Notes under the pieces: model-generated | The model's database searches: none | Seen by the model: only the letters and a program-made list of their open reading frames with translations | What the model was told of the DNA's origin: nothing | Part shown: positions 37,239-46,767 of the stretch, piece after piece | Numbering within the stretch: the stretch's first letter is position 1 | Layout of the letters: the number at the start of each line of letters is the position of its first letter | Source of the DNA: Thermodesulfobacteriota bacterium | Lineage (GTDB): Bacteria > Desulfobacterota_D > UBA1144 > Nemesobacterales > CSP1-2 | Direction of reading: 5' to 3' | DNA: 64,000 nucleotides | Assembly: GCA_035559815.1 (NCBI GenBank) | Contig: DATMAT010000023.1 | Span: forward strand, 62,001-126,000 | Translations under genes and position numbers: made by a program

Positions 37239-38867
37239 ATGAAATGGATAAGCGGAATTGACTTAGGGCCTAGGAGTGTCGTAGTTCTCAGGACGGTGCT
37301 AGCAACGGTACTTTTAGGTTCTGGCGTATTGATTTATTTTGCAAACGGTTACGAAAAAGAAGCTTTCTTTATAGTTTTGGTATTAGCATTAACCTATTTT
37401 CTTAGTTTGCTTTATTTGTTACTAAACCCTCTTTTCCTTAATCATCTCAACTTATTCAAAGGAATGCAACTCGGTTTTGATTTGGTGCTTGCCTCCGCTG
37501 TTATTTATATAACCGGTGGAAAATCGAGTCCGTTCATTTTTCTCTATGCTCTTTTAATAATATTTGCCGGAATGATATTGAATAGAACCGCCAGTTATAT
37601 TACGGCCGCGGCATCAGGATTGATATACCTTATTATGGAGCTATATCAATTTAACCTTGATTCTGGTCGGTTAGCCATCCTATCGACTAGCACTTGGGAT
37701 GAAAAGGGAATTGTTTATGCCTACTTCAACCTATCTGGCTTTCTGCTGATAGCAATACTGGTTGGGTACTTGTCTGAACGAATAATCACAACTAGAAAAG
37801 AGCTTGGGGAGAGCGCCAAGAGTTTTCAGATCCTTAAAAACCTGCATGAGAAAATTCTGCAAAGTCTGACCAGTGGTGTTATTACCCTCGATCTTCGGGG
37901 GAGTATTATATCTATCAATCGGGCGGGTCTTGAAATTCTAGAAATTAGTGGGGAAGATAAACTATTGAGAAACAGCATAAACTCTATTATGCCCGATGTC
38001 AGGATCGAGGAGATCTTATCCAAAAAAAGGGAAGAGATGTCGTACACCACACCCGGGGGTAGGGGGATTACTTTAGGCTTTTCATCATCGGTTCTCAGGG
38101 ATGAGGAAGGGACGATGAAAGGATATATCATAATTTTTCAGGACCTCACCGAGGTCAAGGAGCTGGAGGGCCGTTTGCAAACTTCCGAAAAAATGGCGCT
38201 TCTGGGCCAACTTTCTGCGGGTCTTGCTCACGAAATAAGAAACCCGCTCTCGGCGATAAGCGGTGCGGTTGAAGTTTTGAGCGATGAAGTTAAGCCGACT
38301 GAGAATAATCTTAGGCTAATTAAGGTAGTAGCCCAGGAGGTGGAGAGATTAAATTTGTTGGTTGAGGACTTTCTTCTCCTCACCATGCCCATTCAAGCTT
38401 TAGCCGCGCCGGTGGATGTGGGGTTAGTTATTAAAGAGACAGTTGAATCTTTTGGAAAAACCGTTCGTAGAGCCGGGCTGGAAATAGAAACGGATTTACA
38501 AAGGGGTACTTACGTACAAGCCGACTCCTACCGGCTAAAACAGGCAATTTGGAATCTTTTACATAACGCAGTGCAGGCTATGCCCAACGGGGGCAAAATT
38601 GCCATAGAGTCTTACCTGGAGGGAGATAGCGTGGGAATCAAGATATCGGATAGTGGTTGCGGCATAGATGAGAACATACTTTCTAGAATATTCGAGCCTT
38701 TCTTTACTACTAAAAACCTGGGTACAGGACTTGGTCTGGCAATTGTGCAAAAGGTGATAGAGAGTTATAATGGGAAAATAGAGGTTAAGACTGCTGAGGG
38801 TAAGGGAACAACATTTTTAATGACTTTACCCAAGGCCAAAAAGCTGGCTGAAGAGGTCAAACATTGA
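37239..38867 (+). CDS. pilS: Sensor histidine kinase PilS
   Basis: PilS is the membrane kinase that phosphorylates PilR. The 542 residues have about six transmembrane helices in the first 190 residues (the PilS-type MASE-like sensor), a PAS domain (about 205-320), then HisKA with His331 in GLAHEIRNPLSAISGAVE and the ATPase domain with NLLHNAVQAMPNGG, DSGCGIDENI and GTGLGLAIVQKV. In Pseudomonas PilS senses the pilin itself. It follows pilC by 91 bases and precedes pilR by 22. Confidence 0.95.
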   Translation: MKWISGIDLGPRSVVVLRTVLATVLLGSGVLIYFANGYEKEAFFIVLVLALTYFLSLLYLLLNPLFLNHLNLFKGMQLGFDLVLASAVIYITGGKSSPFIFLYALLIIFAGMILNRTASYITAAASGLIYLIMELYQFNLDSGRLAILSTSTWDEKGIVYAYFNLSGFLLIAILVGYLSERIITTRKELGESAKSFQILKNLHEKILQSLTSGVITLDLRGSIISINRAGLEILEISGEDKLLRNSINSIMPDVRIEEILSKKREEMSYTTPGGRGITLGFSSSVLRDEEGTMKGYIIIFQDLTEVKELEGRLQTSEKMALLGQLSAGLAHEIRNPLSAISGAVEVLSDEVKPTENNLRLIKVVAQEVERLNLLVEDFLLLTMPIQALAAPVDVGLVIKETVESFGKTVRRAGLEIETDLQRGTYVQADSYRLKQAIWNLLHNAVQAMPNGGKIAIESYLEGDSVGIKISDSGCGIDENILSRIFEPFFTTKNLGTGLGLAIVQKVIESYNGKIEVKTAEGKGTTFLMTLPKAKKLAEEVKH

Positions 38868-38889
38868 TGGTATATAAGAGAGGTGATTG

Positions 38890-40317
38890 ATGGGGCAGGA
38901 AAAGAGTAAGATCTTGGTCGTTGATGATGAGCCGGGAATGAGGGAATTTTTAGAGATAATGCTCCAGAAGGACAACTACGTCGTCGAGACTGCTTCGGAT
39001 GGTTCAGAGGCTATACATAAAATCGAGGGCGACCTTTTTGACCTGGCTGTGGTAGATGTCCAGATGCCGGTGATGAATGGAATTGAGGTTCTAAAAAGAG
39101 TTAACGAGAAAAGCCCGGAGACAACGGTAATAATGATTACCGCATTTGCGTCTCATGAGACGGCTATCGAGGCTATGAAGCTGGGAGCCTACGATTACAT
39201 AACAAAACCCTTCAAGATCGATGAAATAAAACTGGTCATAAAAAAAGCTTTAGATAAAAAGAGGCTCGAACGCGAGAATTCGAGGCTTAGAAAAGAGCTG
39301 GAGACAAAATACGGTTTTGGCAATATTATTGGAAGAAGCCCATCCATAGTGAAGGTTTTTGAGTTAATTAAAAGGGTGTCTGAACTTAAAGTAAATGTGT
39401 TGATCACCGGGGAAAGCGGAACCGGTAAAGAACTGGTGGCGCGTGCAATCCACTACAGTGGGACCAGACACGAGGGCCCTTTTGTTCCGGTAAATTGCGG
39501 GGCTATCCCGGAGACACTCATGGAGAGTGAGCTATTCGGCTACAGGAGGGGTGCCTTTACCGGAGCGATAAGGGATAAGAAGGGGCTATTTGAAGAAGCC
39601 AGCAACGGGACGATTTTTCTGGATGAGATTGCCGACCTCCCCCTCCATCTCCAGGTGAAGCTGCTGAGGGTTATAGAAGAAAAGTCGATTCGGCCGTTAG
39701 GCAGCTCGGAACCCATACCCGTGGATGTTCGTGTAATAGCCGCCACCAATAAGAAACTGGAAGAGGAGGTCTCAAAAGGTAGATTTCGTGAGGACCTTTT
39801 TTATCGTCTAAATGTGATAAAAATAGTGCTGCCACCTCTTAGAGAACGAAAGGAGGATATTTCACCACTGGCCATACATTTCATCGGCAAATACTCACGG
39901 GAGATGGGAAAGGATATTCGTGGAATTTCTCCAAAGGCACTGGAGATTCTGGAGAGTTACCATTATCCGGGAAACGTTAGAGAGCTGGAAAATATAATTG
40001 CCCGGTGTGTCGCTTTGGAAACCTTGAACGTGATTCGCCAAGAAACCCTCCCCCAACTGGTGAGTGGTAAGGATTATCTAGACTTGGAGACCAGCTTTTC
40101 CTCGACTGCCAGTTTGGATACTTTGCTCGGGAATGTGGAAAAGAAGATGATAGAGAAAGCGCTTAGGTCAACTGGGGGGAATAAAACTGAAGCGGCAAAG
40201 CTTTTGGGCATTACCCTCCGTTCACTGCGATATAGATTGGCAAAACACGGGCTTTATGAAGAAGCTGGGGATGAAGATGAGATAGGCGAGGAAGAAATCA
40301 AGGAAGAGATTAGTTGA
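38890..40317 (+). CDS. pilR: Sigma-54-dependent response regulator PilR
   Basis: PilR activates sigma-54 promoters of pilus genes. From the ATG at 38890 there are 475 residues: receiver domain (Asp56 in VVDVQMPVMNG), AAA+ domain with Walker A GESGTGKE, the GAFTGA loop that contacts sigma-54, Walker B IFLDEIADLP, and a Fis-type HTH (GNKTEAAKLLGITLRSLRYRL). A TTG three bases earlier is a less likely start. The operon's own sigma-54 promoter at 32705 suggests autoregulation. Confidence 0.96.
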   Translation: MGQEKSKILVVDDEPGMREFLEIMLQKDNYVVETASDGSEAIHKIEGDLFDLAVVDVQMPVMNGIEVLKRVNEKSPETTVIMITAFASHETAIEAMKLGAYDYITKPFKIDEIKLVIKKALDKKRLERENSRLRKELETKYGFGNIIGRSPSIVKVFELIKRVSELKVNVLITGESGTGKELVARAIHYSGTRHEGPFVPVNCGAIPETLMESELFGYRRGAFTGAIRDKKGLFEEASNGTIFLDEIADLPLHLQVKLLRVIEEKSIRPLGSSEPIPVDVRVIAATNKKLEEEVSKGRFREDLFYRLNVIKIVLPPLRERKEDISPLAIHFIGKYSREMGKDIRGISPKALEILESYHYPGNVRELENIIARCVALETLNVIRQETLPQLVSGKDYLDLETSFSSTASLDTLLGNVEKKMIEKALRSTGGNKTEAAKLLGITLRSLRYRLAKHGLYEEAGDEDEIGEEEIKEEIS

Positions 40318-40503
40318 AGTATTAGGCCAGTAAGACTAGAATTTATTAAAAGTTTGATTAATCTAATCTACCAAATGACGTTTCAAATATATCATGATTG
40401 AAGCCAAAATACCGGGCATCTTCTATTAAAAGACTAGACATTTGATGGAAAATAATGTTATAAATATTCGGTAAATTAAACTGCTGCTTAATGGAGGTGG
40501 AGG

Positions 40504-40839
40504 ATGAGGGATCTTATTGTTTCTCTGTTTATATTTTCCGTCTTTGTTGTTTGTATAGGTGCACATGCCGAAGAATATGCCCCTACGGCGGCCCAAAGGC
40601 ATTTTACAGCTATTGTAAGAGGGCTACCGGGTGTGGTCAGCACCGAATGGGAGTCTCCGATTTCACTCTGGGTAAAGGCCTCATCAAAGGCAGTCGGTTC
40701 ACCGCCTAGGCCCCAGCAGGCACAGCAACTGTCGAATATACTTGCGGAAAGGGGTAGAACCGCTCTTATGCAGCCTTTCTGTGTTTATATATACCAGACA
40801 AAAGACAACCCGCTTGCCAGGACCTGCGTGTACTATTGA
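40504..40839 (+). CDS. Exported protein of unknown function
   Basis: This 111-residue protein has an N-terminal signal peptide (LIVSLFIFSVFVVCIGAHA, cleavage likely before EEYAPT), and a mature part with a conserved-looking PRPQQAQQLSNILAERGRTAL stretch and two cysteines near the end. GGAGGTGGAGG lies just before the ATG at 40504. I do not recognise the family. It is 24 bases ahead of an OmpA-like lipoprotein and probably co-expressed, pointing to the envelope. Confidence 0.72.
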   Translation: MRDLIVSLFIFSVFVVCIGAHAEEYAPTAAQRHFTAIVRGLPGVVSTEWESPISLWVKASSKAVGSPPRPQQAQQLSNILAERGRTALMQPFCVYIYQTKDNPLARTCVYY

Positions 40840-40863
40840 TTCCGGTCGGAGGAGAGTGAATAA

Positions 40864-41862
40864 ATGAGAAATTTCAGGAGAAAATTTCTATTTTCTTCAC
40901 TGTTACTTTTTTTCTTGGCGAGTTGCGTAGGCGAGGTTCCTATAGAGCCGCCTAAAAGGGGTTTCTATAAAAACGAACCGGTCGTTTTCAAGTCATCTTA
41001 CGACGAAGTATGGTCAGCTATTATCATGGCAGTCGGGGAACTGGGTTGGGATGTTGAAAAGGCGGATAAAGAGAAAGGGGAGATAGAACTTATCACTTCA
41101 TACGTATACAACAGCTATTTTGAGAAATATGAAAGGCTATATGTAGAGCCAACAAACGTGCAACTAGAAAAATCAAGGGTTAGTCCTTATTTAAGGAAGA
41201 TTTCCTACTACGAAAAGATCACCCCGCCCCCTGCCCCGCCGAATCCTAAGTTTGTGAAAGAAAATCTTGGGATTAAGGTTACCAGTCTATCCCCTATGGA
41301 GACTGAGGTTAAAGTCAATTATAAAATTGCACCCTATTACGATTATAAGATAGGATATCTCGGAACGGTGAGGTCCAACGGTCGCTTCGAGAAAGACCTT
41401 TTCAAGAGGATTAATGAGATTTTAACTGAGGAAGAGGTACCACCGCCTCCCCCACAACCAGTCGAGGTGGAGGTAAAACTTACCGACATATTTTTTGATT
41501 TTGACAGATATGATATCAGGCCCGACGCCGTGCCTGTGCTTCAGGAAAACGCCGAAGTGCTCAAGAATAATCCTGAGCTCACTATTCTGATCGAGGGCTA
41601 TGCTGATATAAGAGGTACAGACGAGTATAACCTGAGGCTGGGACAGAGGAGAGCGGATTCAGCAAAAGCTTATCTTGTAAGTCTGGGCGTTGATCCGGCT
41701 AGAATACAAACCGTAAGCAAAGGCGAGACGACCAAATTTGCCGTAGGGACAACGGAAGAGGCTTACCAACTGAATAGGAGAGCTCACTTTCTCCCGGTTA
41801 GACCGGGCCTTGCCCCTGGCGCAAGAATAATGCTCAAAAAGAAGAGCCAACCCTCTTTGTAA
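40864..41862 (+). CDS. OmpA-family lipoprotein
   Basis: This 332-residue lipoprotein has a lipobox LASC (Cys21), a BamC-like or NlpB-like middle region (SYDEVWSAIIMAVGELGWDVEKADKEKGEIEL), a Pro-rich linker (EEVPPPPPQPVEVEV) and a C-terminal OmpA peptidoglycan-binding domain (FFDFDRYDIRPDAVPVLQEN, EGYADIRGTDEYNLRLGQRRA). It should anchor the outer membrane to peptidoglycan. The combination of a DUF-type lipoprotein half with OmpA differs from short Pal proteins. It lies after the exported protein and is convergent with dcd. Confidence 0.88.
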   Translation: MRNFRRKFLFSSLLLFFLASCVGEVPIEPPKRGFYKNEPVVFKSSYDEVWSAIIMAVGELGWDVEKADKEKGEIELITSYVYNSYFEKYERLYVEPTNVQLEKSRVSPYLRKISYYEKITPPPAPPNPKFVKENLGIKVTSLSPMETEVKVNYKIAPYYDYKIGYLGTVRSNGRFEKDLFKRINEILTEEEVPPPPPQPVEVEVKLTDIFFDFDRYDIRPDAVPVLQENAEVLKNNPELTILIEGYADIRGTDEYNLRLGQRRADSAKAYLVSLGVDPARIQTVSKGETTKFAVGTTEEAYQLNRRAHFLPVRPGLAPGARIMLKKKSQPSL

Positions 41863-41971
41863 CATCGCCATATGCCAACGACGACACAGTTGTGGATATT
41901 ATTCCACTTTATGTGGATGGCATCCGCGGTTTCCGGTGACTACTAATAATAAAAGCTTGTCGTCCGATTAC

Positions 41972-42490
41972 TCAAAAGTTGTCCTCATTTTGCTCTTTGA
42001 ACCGGCCTTGGTATATCGCTTCACCGAGCGTTTTCTGGAATATAAACTGGCATATCGCTGTCCCCGGGTGCAAGGCAATGGGCATTGGGCTGAAATTTAT
42101 TATCTCCAAGCACTGCTTGTTGCTGATCCCTGGTTGCATAAAACTGGTAGATATGTGCACTAGAAGTCCGAGTCTGGCGAATCTGCTCCTGCCCTCTAGC
42201 CAGCCGCATATGCTAGGAGAAAGGGTTATTTTTTCTATGGTGATTCCAAGTACCATCTCCCCGGGCATCAGTATTAGGTGGTCATCGATCTTGATTTTCT
42301 CGGTAACACCCTCATAGTTAGCATTTTCTCTTATCTCGACCACCCTCCTTATGTTCTTGAAAATCCTAAACTCGTTACTCAGGTGTAGATCAACCGAGGC
42401 CGGCCCCACTAGTTCTATGGTGAACGGTTCAATCTTGATGTTACCCTGCCTTATCTCATTCAATATCTCATCTCGGGTAAGTATGCTCAT
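41972..42490 (-). CDS. dcd: dCTP deaminase
   Basis: Dcd turns dCTP into dUTP (or, in bifunctional forms, directly into dUMP) for thymidylate synthesis. The ATG at 42490, with GGGAG upstream, gives 172 residues starting MSILTRDEILNEIRQG; a longer frame from 42562 is unlikely. Motifs are GPASVDLHLSNEF, GWLEGRSRFARLGLLVH and the catalytic Glu in QCLEIINFS. The usual PGF(x)G is PGISNK here, a mild divergence. Whether it releases dUTP or dUMP cannot be told. Confidence 0.9.
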   Translation of the reverse strand: MSILTRDEILNEIRQGNIKIEPFTIELVGPASVDLHLSNEFRIFKNIRRVVEIRENANYEGVTEKIKIDDHLILMPGEMVLGITIEKITLSPSICGWLEGRSRFARLGLLVHISTSFMQPGISNKQCLEIINFSPMPIALHPGTAICQFIFQKTLGEAIYQGRFKEQNEDNF

Positions 42491-42662
42491 AATGGACTCC
42501 CTGTTTTTTGAATAAAATAGTTTAACCTCTGATAAGAAGTGGCGGAAAAGTGGTCGGGTCAAAGAAAGGATTGCTTTTCAAAGGTGATATTGGAGGATTT
42601 TGGCAGAAAAGTGAAGAGTGGATATAAAGAGTGTTTGAAGACTAAATATTCCGCCCAATACA

Positions 42663-42920
42663 TTATCTACGGCCCTTGACGAAGGGAATGCATATGGATA
42701 GCTCGTCTCTTGAGCTATCCGTCCTGAGGTTAATTTCTATGTTGCTTAAGTTAAATTGAGGATATTTCTGAAAAATATGTATAAGGTCTTTTTGTAGCTC
42801 TTCGGTGAAGTTATTGGGAAGATCTCTCCTCTCGTAGGAAAGCACCATCGTCAGTCTTTCTCTGGCAATGTTGGCTGATTTATTCCTTTTCAAAAATCCA
42901 AACATATCGAATATAGACAT
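42663..42920 (-). CDS. minE: Cell division topological specificity factor MinE
   Basis: MinE, 85 residues, drives MinD off the membrane and makes the MinCD pole-to-pole gradient. The N-terminal membrane and MinD-contact helix (SIFDMFGFLKRNKSANIARERLTMVLSYERR) and the beta-rich dimerisation part are in place. It begins two bases after minD on the same strand. Confidence 0.95.
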   Translation of the reverse strand: MSIFDMFGFLKRNKSANIARERLTMVLSYERRDLPNNFTEELQKDLIHIFQKYPQFNLSNIEINLRTDSSRDELSICIPFVKGRR

Positions 42921-42922
42921 TA

Positions 42923-43705
42923 TTATCCCCCCAAAATTCGACTTAGTAAGCTCTTTTTCTCGTCAAGCTCGGTAAAGGGTATATCGTTACCTTCTAGTCT
43001 TCTGGCGACGTTCATCAGGGCCTTTCCGGCTCGCGAATTTTCTGAGAGTACGATAGGTTCACCCTTGTTCGTGTAGTCAACCATCTTTTCTTCATCAGGC
43101 ACGATTCCAATCTTCGGGATGTGGAGAATTTCCTCAACATCTTCGACCGATAACATCTCGCCTTTTTTTACTTGATGAAGCTTTATCCTGTTTATAATCA
43201 ACTTTATATTTTCTTTCCCCATGGATTCCATCAGCCCGATCACTCTATCGGCATCCCTTACCGAAGATACTTCCGGGTTTACGACTACAAGCACCTCAGA
43301 TGCCGGGGCAGCCGCCGTCTTGAAGCCTCCCTCTATGCCTGCCGGGGAATCAATTAGTATATAATCGAAGTTCCATTGAACTTTCTCGACAATATCAACC
43401 ATTTGTTCCGGCTTGACCGAATCTTTGTTCTTTGTTTGAGCTGCGGGTAGAAGATATAGGGAAAAGCCTCTCTTATCCCTCACAAAGGCCTTCTCTGGGG
43501 CTACTGCGCCCTCAACGACGTCGACCACGTCATACACTATCCTGTTTTCTAGGCCCAAGATCATGTCCAGATTTCTAAGCCCAATATCCGCGTCTATGGT
43601 CAGGACTCTCCTTCCGATCGAGGACAGGGCCGTTCCCAAATTAGCGGTTAAAGTAGTTTTTCCAACCCCACCTTTTCCCGATGTGACAACAATAACTCTA
43701 GCCAT
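42923..43705 (-). CDS. minD: Septum site-determining ATPase MinD
   Basis: MinD, 260 residues, is the membrane-cycling ATPase that recruits MinC. The deviant Walker A KGGVGKTTLTANLG near the N-terminus, RVLTIDADIGLRNLDMILGLE and VVVNPEVSSVRDADRVIGL are typical, and the C-terminal amphipathic helix (DEKKSLLSRILGG) is the membrane anchor. It is between minC and minE. Confidence 0.97.
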   Translation of the reverse strand: MARVIVVTSGKGGVGKTTLTANLGTALSSIGRRVLTIDADIGLRNLDMILGLENRIVYDVVDVVEGAVAPEKAFVRDKRGFSLYLLPAAQTKNKDSVKPEQMVDIVEKVQWNFDYILIDSPAGIEGGFKTAAAPASEVLVVVNPEVSSVRDADRVIGLMESMGKENIKLIINRIKLHQVKKGEMLSVEDVEEILHIPKIGIVPDEEKMVDYTNKGEPIVLSENSRAGKALMNVARRLEGNDIPFTELDEKKSLLSRILGG

Positions 43706-43718
43706 AATCCTTTACCCC

Positions 43719-44330
43719 TTATGTCTGTATTTTTTCTATATATATCTGGTGTTCCCGGACAAAAGCCTTTTCCGGATATTCCGGAAGTTCGATATTATCT
43801 GGCGACCTGGTGAAAAAGCTGCCAATTCTAAGCTGCTGCGGTCTTAATTTTAACGCCATGACGATGGCCGTCTCGTCTCCGCTTGCCCCGGCGTGAACTA
43901 TCCCCCTGGCTGTTCCCATTATAATTATGTTCCCGGAGGCGATTACGTATGCATCTGGGTTTACATCGCCTATTATCAACACGTCACCGTCGTACTCGAC
44001 TCTCTGACCTCCCCGGAGTGTTTTATTCACTACCTGTAATGACTTCTTCTCTTTTATATCATCGAGGGTTTTTCGCTCTTCTTTTTCCTTGTTGTCAGAC
44101 GACCTATATCCTAAAAACTTCGTATTACATTTTTTGAGTGTTTCCTCGAATCTTTTTTTATCCTCGTCGCTTATTTCAAAATCACTATAATCGATAACCA
44201 CCATAGAGCCTTTAAAAAAGGCGGAGGATAACTTATCTTCGAGCTCGGACAAGTTTTCTTCCACGGTCTTATCTTTGTCTAGCTTGACCATTAATGCCGG
44301 GACTGTCACGCCCTTGATAATTATTCCCAT
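43719..44330 (-). CDS. minC: Septum site-determining protein MinC
   Basis: MinC inhibits FtsZ assembly away from midcell. The 203 residues have a divergent N-terminal domain and a linker, then the conserved C-terminal beta-helix (LRGGQRVEYDGDVLIIGDVNPDAYVIASGNIIIMG and GIVHAGASGD) that binds MinD and dimerises. It heads minC-minD-minE, spaced 13 and 2 bases. Confidence 0.94.
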   Translation of the reverse strand: MGIIIKGVTVPALMVKLDKDKTVEENLSELEDKLSSAFFKGSMVVIDYSDFEISDEDKKRFEETLKKCNTKFLGYRSSDNKEKEERKTLDDIKEKKSLQVVNKTLRGGQRVEYDGDVLIIGDVNPDAYVIASGNIIIMGTARGIVHAGASGDETAIVMALKLRPQQLRIGSFFTRSPDNIELPEYPEKAFVREHQIYIEKIQT

Positions 44331-44489
44331 CTACTTGTAGCTTATTTGTTTGTGGATTTTAGCAGTTTAAAAAAAGCGGATATAACTTATCATATATTGT
44401 GGCGCAAAACAAGCAAATAAAGCATCCGTTGATGCTATGCTCATGATTGAATAACGGTGCAAAGTTCTATTGCTTAAACCGCTCCCCTG

Positions 44490-44518
44490 TGGATAGATCA
44501 AATTCAGCATGATATAAT
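44490..44518 (+). promoter_or_regulatory. Candidate promoter of tRNA-Thr
   Basis: A consensus TATAAT at 44513-44518 is preceded after 17 bases by TGGATA (four of six matches to TTGACA). The tRNA begins 58 bases after the -10 box. Confidence 0.5.
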
Positions 44519-44575
44519 CATTCTTCACTAGAATTAAACTGGATTTGTTAGGTATATATGCTTCTCTAAACATAT

Positions 44576-44650
<75 letters not shown>

Positions 44651-44677
44651 ATGATTTCATGTAGTTACGACAGTTTT

Positions 44678-45772
44678 TCATTTTCCAAAATTTTCATTGC
44701 TACGGAAATTGCTACGGATTTGATTGAAATTCGCCAAAATTTCTACTGCTTCTTTAACACTTTCCTCTGGATGGGAATACCTCTCGGTAACTTTCACTGT
44801 TGAATGTCCTAATAACTTTGTAATGGCATGAAGAGGAATTCTAGATTCTACTAGACGAGTTGCGGCTGTATGTCTTAGGTCGTGAAATCTTAGATTCTCT
44901 ATGCTAGCTTTCTTACAAGCTGTCTTGAAAGAGTGCTTGAGCCAGTTTAAATGGCTGTCTATTCCTTTAGGGCTTGGAAACACAAATTCACTTCCTCCTG
45001 ATGTCAGTTTACGTTCTATTAAAATAGTTCTCACAACTGGATTGACCGGAATCTTCCTTGTCTTTTTGCTCTTGGTGTTAGTTTGGGGCAGGGTAATAAT
45101 GTTATGTTCAAAATCTATCCACTCCCATTTGAGCCCCAGTATCTCACCTTGGCGCATCCCGGTATTTAAAGCAATCCGAATAACGTCATGTAGATATGTA
45201 GGACTAGTTTTAAGCAACCGTTCTTCTTCCTCAGGGGTTAGGATTCTCTCTACTAGGTTGTGCACCTCCAACATTCCTGATAGGGTTACCGGATTCCTCC
45301 CAAAGAATTTACCTTTTCTATAGGCAAGGTTAAAAAGATTTTTCACTACCGATAACTCACGATTTACTGTAGCCGGTTTAGCATCCTGGTTTAACCGGAG
45401 CTTTTTATAAGCGTCTATATCATCAGAACTGATTTCATTTAGCTTCCTACCATTAAAAAGTTTATTAAAGTGGTCTAACGCTTGTCTAGTTCTCCTAAAT
45501 GAACGGTTTTGTTTTACGTCTCTGATATGCTCAATGTACTCTTGAGTAAATTCCGATAGCGTAGGAATGCGGTTAGTTATCATATCCAATTCCCCTAACC
45601 GTACCTGACGTTTCTTTTCTTCAAGCCTAACTTGAGCGGCAGCTTTTGTTATCATCCCCACTTTGCCTACGGATTCCCATTTTTCCTTACCGTTCCCCAA
45701 AGAATAACGAATGTACCAATAAGCAGTCTTCGAACCGTCTTTGTTCTTTATCCAGCGTTTAAATACTCCCAT
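44678..45772 (-). CDS. int: Tyrosine recombinase (integrase of the element)
   Basis: This 364-residue integrase has an N-terminal SAM-like core-binding domain (about 70-155) and a C-terminal catalytic domain with the Arg of ALNTGMRQGEILGLKW, the HxxR of RFHDLRHTAATRLV, the later His in LLGHSTVKVTERYSHP and the tyrosine in that RYSHP motif. The N-terminal KDGSKTAYWYIRYSL fits an arm-binding domain. Its 3' end lies 28 bases from tRNA-Thr, as in elements that integrate at tRNA 3' ends. Confidence 0.95.
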   Translation of the reverse strand: MGVFKRWIKNKDGSKTAYWYIRYSLGNGKEKWESVGKVGMITKAAAQVRLEEKKRQVRLGELDMITNRIPTLSEFTQEYIEHIRDVKQNRSFRRTRQALDHFNKLFNGRKLNEISSDDIDAYKKLRLNQDAKPATVNRELSVVKNLFNLAYRKGKFFGRNPVTLSGMLEVHNLVERILTPEEEERLLKTSPTYLHDVIRIALNTGMRQGEILGLKWEWIDFEHNIITLPQTNTKSKKTRKIPVNPVVRTILIERKLTSGGSEFVFPSPKGIDSHLNWLKHSFKTACKKASIENLRFHDLRHTAATRLVESRIPLHAITKLLGHSTVKVTERYSHPEESVKEAVEILANFNQIRSNFRSNENFGK

Positions 45773-45883
45773 AGTTATTCCCTCCCTTTCTTAAGATTTT
45801 TTACTTTTTCTTTTTTTCTACTTTGTTATTAGTAATTGACCCATCTTCTTGGAGACTGTTGCAGTCACTTCACTGAATTTTGG

Positions 45884-46627
45884 TCATACATTTTTAATCT
45901 CAATCACCTTTACTATCCGACCTACTATTCTCAATTCCTCTCTCTCAATTACTTCTAATGGATATTCCTTTTCTTTGTATACCGGGTTATCCGCCTTTAG
46001 AATAAGCTTGTTATACTCTACGAAAACTCTTTTCACTGTAGCACCGATGTATGGTATCTCGATAGCGTATAATTTCCCGTCAATAATCTTTTTTTGATTC
46101 ATATCAACAAGTACAACAGAGCCATCAGAAATAGTAGGTGCCATGCTGTCTCCTATTACCTTGATTCCAAGTACATGTTCCTGAATCCAATCAACTTTGA
46201 TCGGGACATAATCTATTGGTTCCAGAGACCTATGGTTTCTTTCAGCGTTCCCAGCATCCACTTCGTTGTAAACAGGAAAAAGCACGTATTCACCCTTGCT
46301 ATATTGTTCGCCTGGGTCCCAAACACCTTTGAATTTCCATGGAAGTAAATCGGTTTCCTTAGGCACCGATAATTTTGTTCCTACTTGCTTTCTTGGTTCC
46401 TCAAAAAACATTTCCCCTTCACCCTTCCGCAGCCACATAGGATTGACACCATAGGTTTGCTCTATGAGCTTAAAAAGCCTTTCAGTTGGCGGCACTTTCT
46501 CATTCTCTATTTCTGAATAATAACTCTGACTAAATCCTATTTCTTGAGCGAAATCCTTTTGAGATAACCCCAAGTGTGCTCTAAGAACCTTTAATCTATC
46601 GTGTAACGATTTAGTTTCCTTTATCAA
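45884..46627 (-). CDS. XRE-family S24 repressor (CI/LexA-like)
   Basis: This 247-residue repressor has an N-terminal Cro/CI helix-turn-helix (LRAHLGLSQKDFAQEIGFSQSYYSEIENEKVPP) and a C-terminal S24 peptidase domain with the nucleophile Ser in IGDSMAPTISDG and the Lys in GATVKRVFVE, so RecA-stimulated self-cleavage is likely. It is divergent from the excisionase-like gene, and inverted TGAC-N-ATAAT-type sites lie between them. It probably keeps the element silent until DNA damage, as CI/SetR-type repressors do. Confidence 0.92.
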   Translation of the reverse strand: MIKETKSLHDRLKVLRAHLGLSQKDFAQEIGFSQSYYSEIENEKVPPTERLFKLIEQTYGVNPMWLRKGEGEMFFEEPRKQVGTKLSVPKETDLLPWKFKGVWDPGEQYSKGEYVLFPVYNEVDAGNAERNHRSLEPIDYVPIKVDWIQEHVLGIKVIGDSMAPTISDGSVVLVDMNQKKIIDGKLYAIEIPYIGATVKRVFVEYNKLILKADNPVYKEKEYPLEVIEREELRIVGRIVKVIEIKNV

Positions 46628-46636
46628 TTAATTACC

Positions 46637-46702
46637 CCCTTGACAATTAATCTTACAGTACCATAATTCGATATTCAATGTCAATTATTGGTCAACAATA
46701 AT
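46637..46702. promoter_or_regulatory. Divergent operator/promoter of the element
   Basis: TTGACA (46640-46645) and CATAAT (46662-46667), 16 bases apart, form a plus-strand promoter. TGACAATTAAT (46641-46651) is repeated inverted as TGACCAATAAT (46684-46694), and ATTATTG/CAATAAT (46684-46702) forms a perfect 7-bp dyad with a 5-base spacer. These are good candidates for repressor sites covering both promoters. Confidence 0.65.
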
Positions 46703-46767
46703 GAATAGCATAGTAGAATTCGTCGCAGACAACCCAGACATATAACTCAAAATAGGAGTGGTAGCAA

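Noticed and set aside
44678-45772. Integron integrase (IntI) to explain the attC sites
   Set aside because: The protein has arm-binding features and its gene abuts a tRNA like an ICE integrase. No IntI-specific patch between motifs II and III is visible, so it is not IntI.
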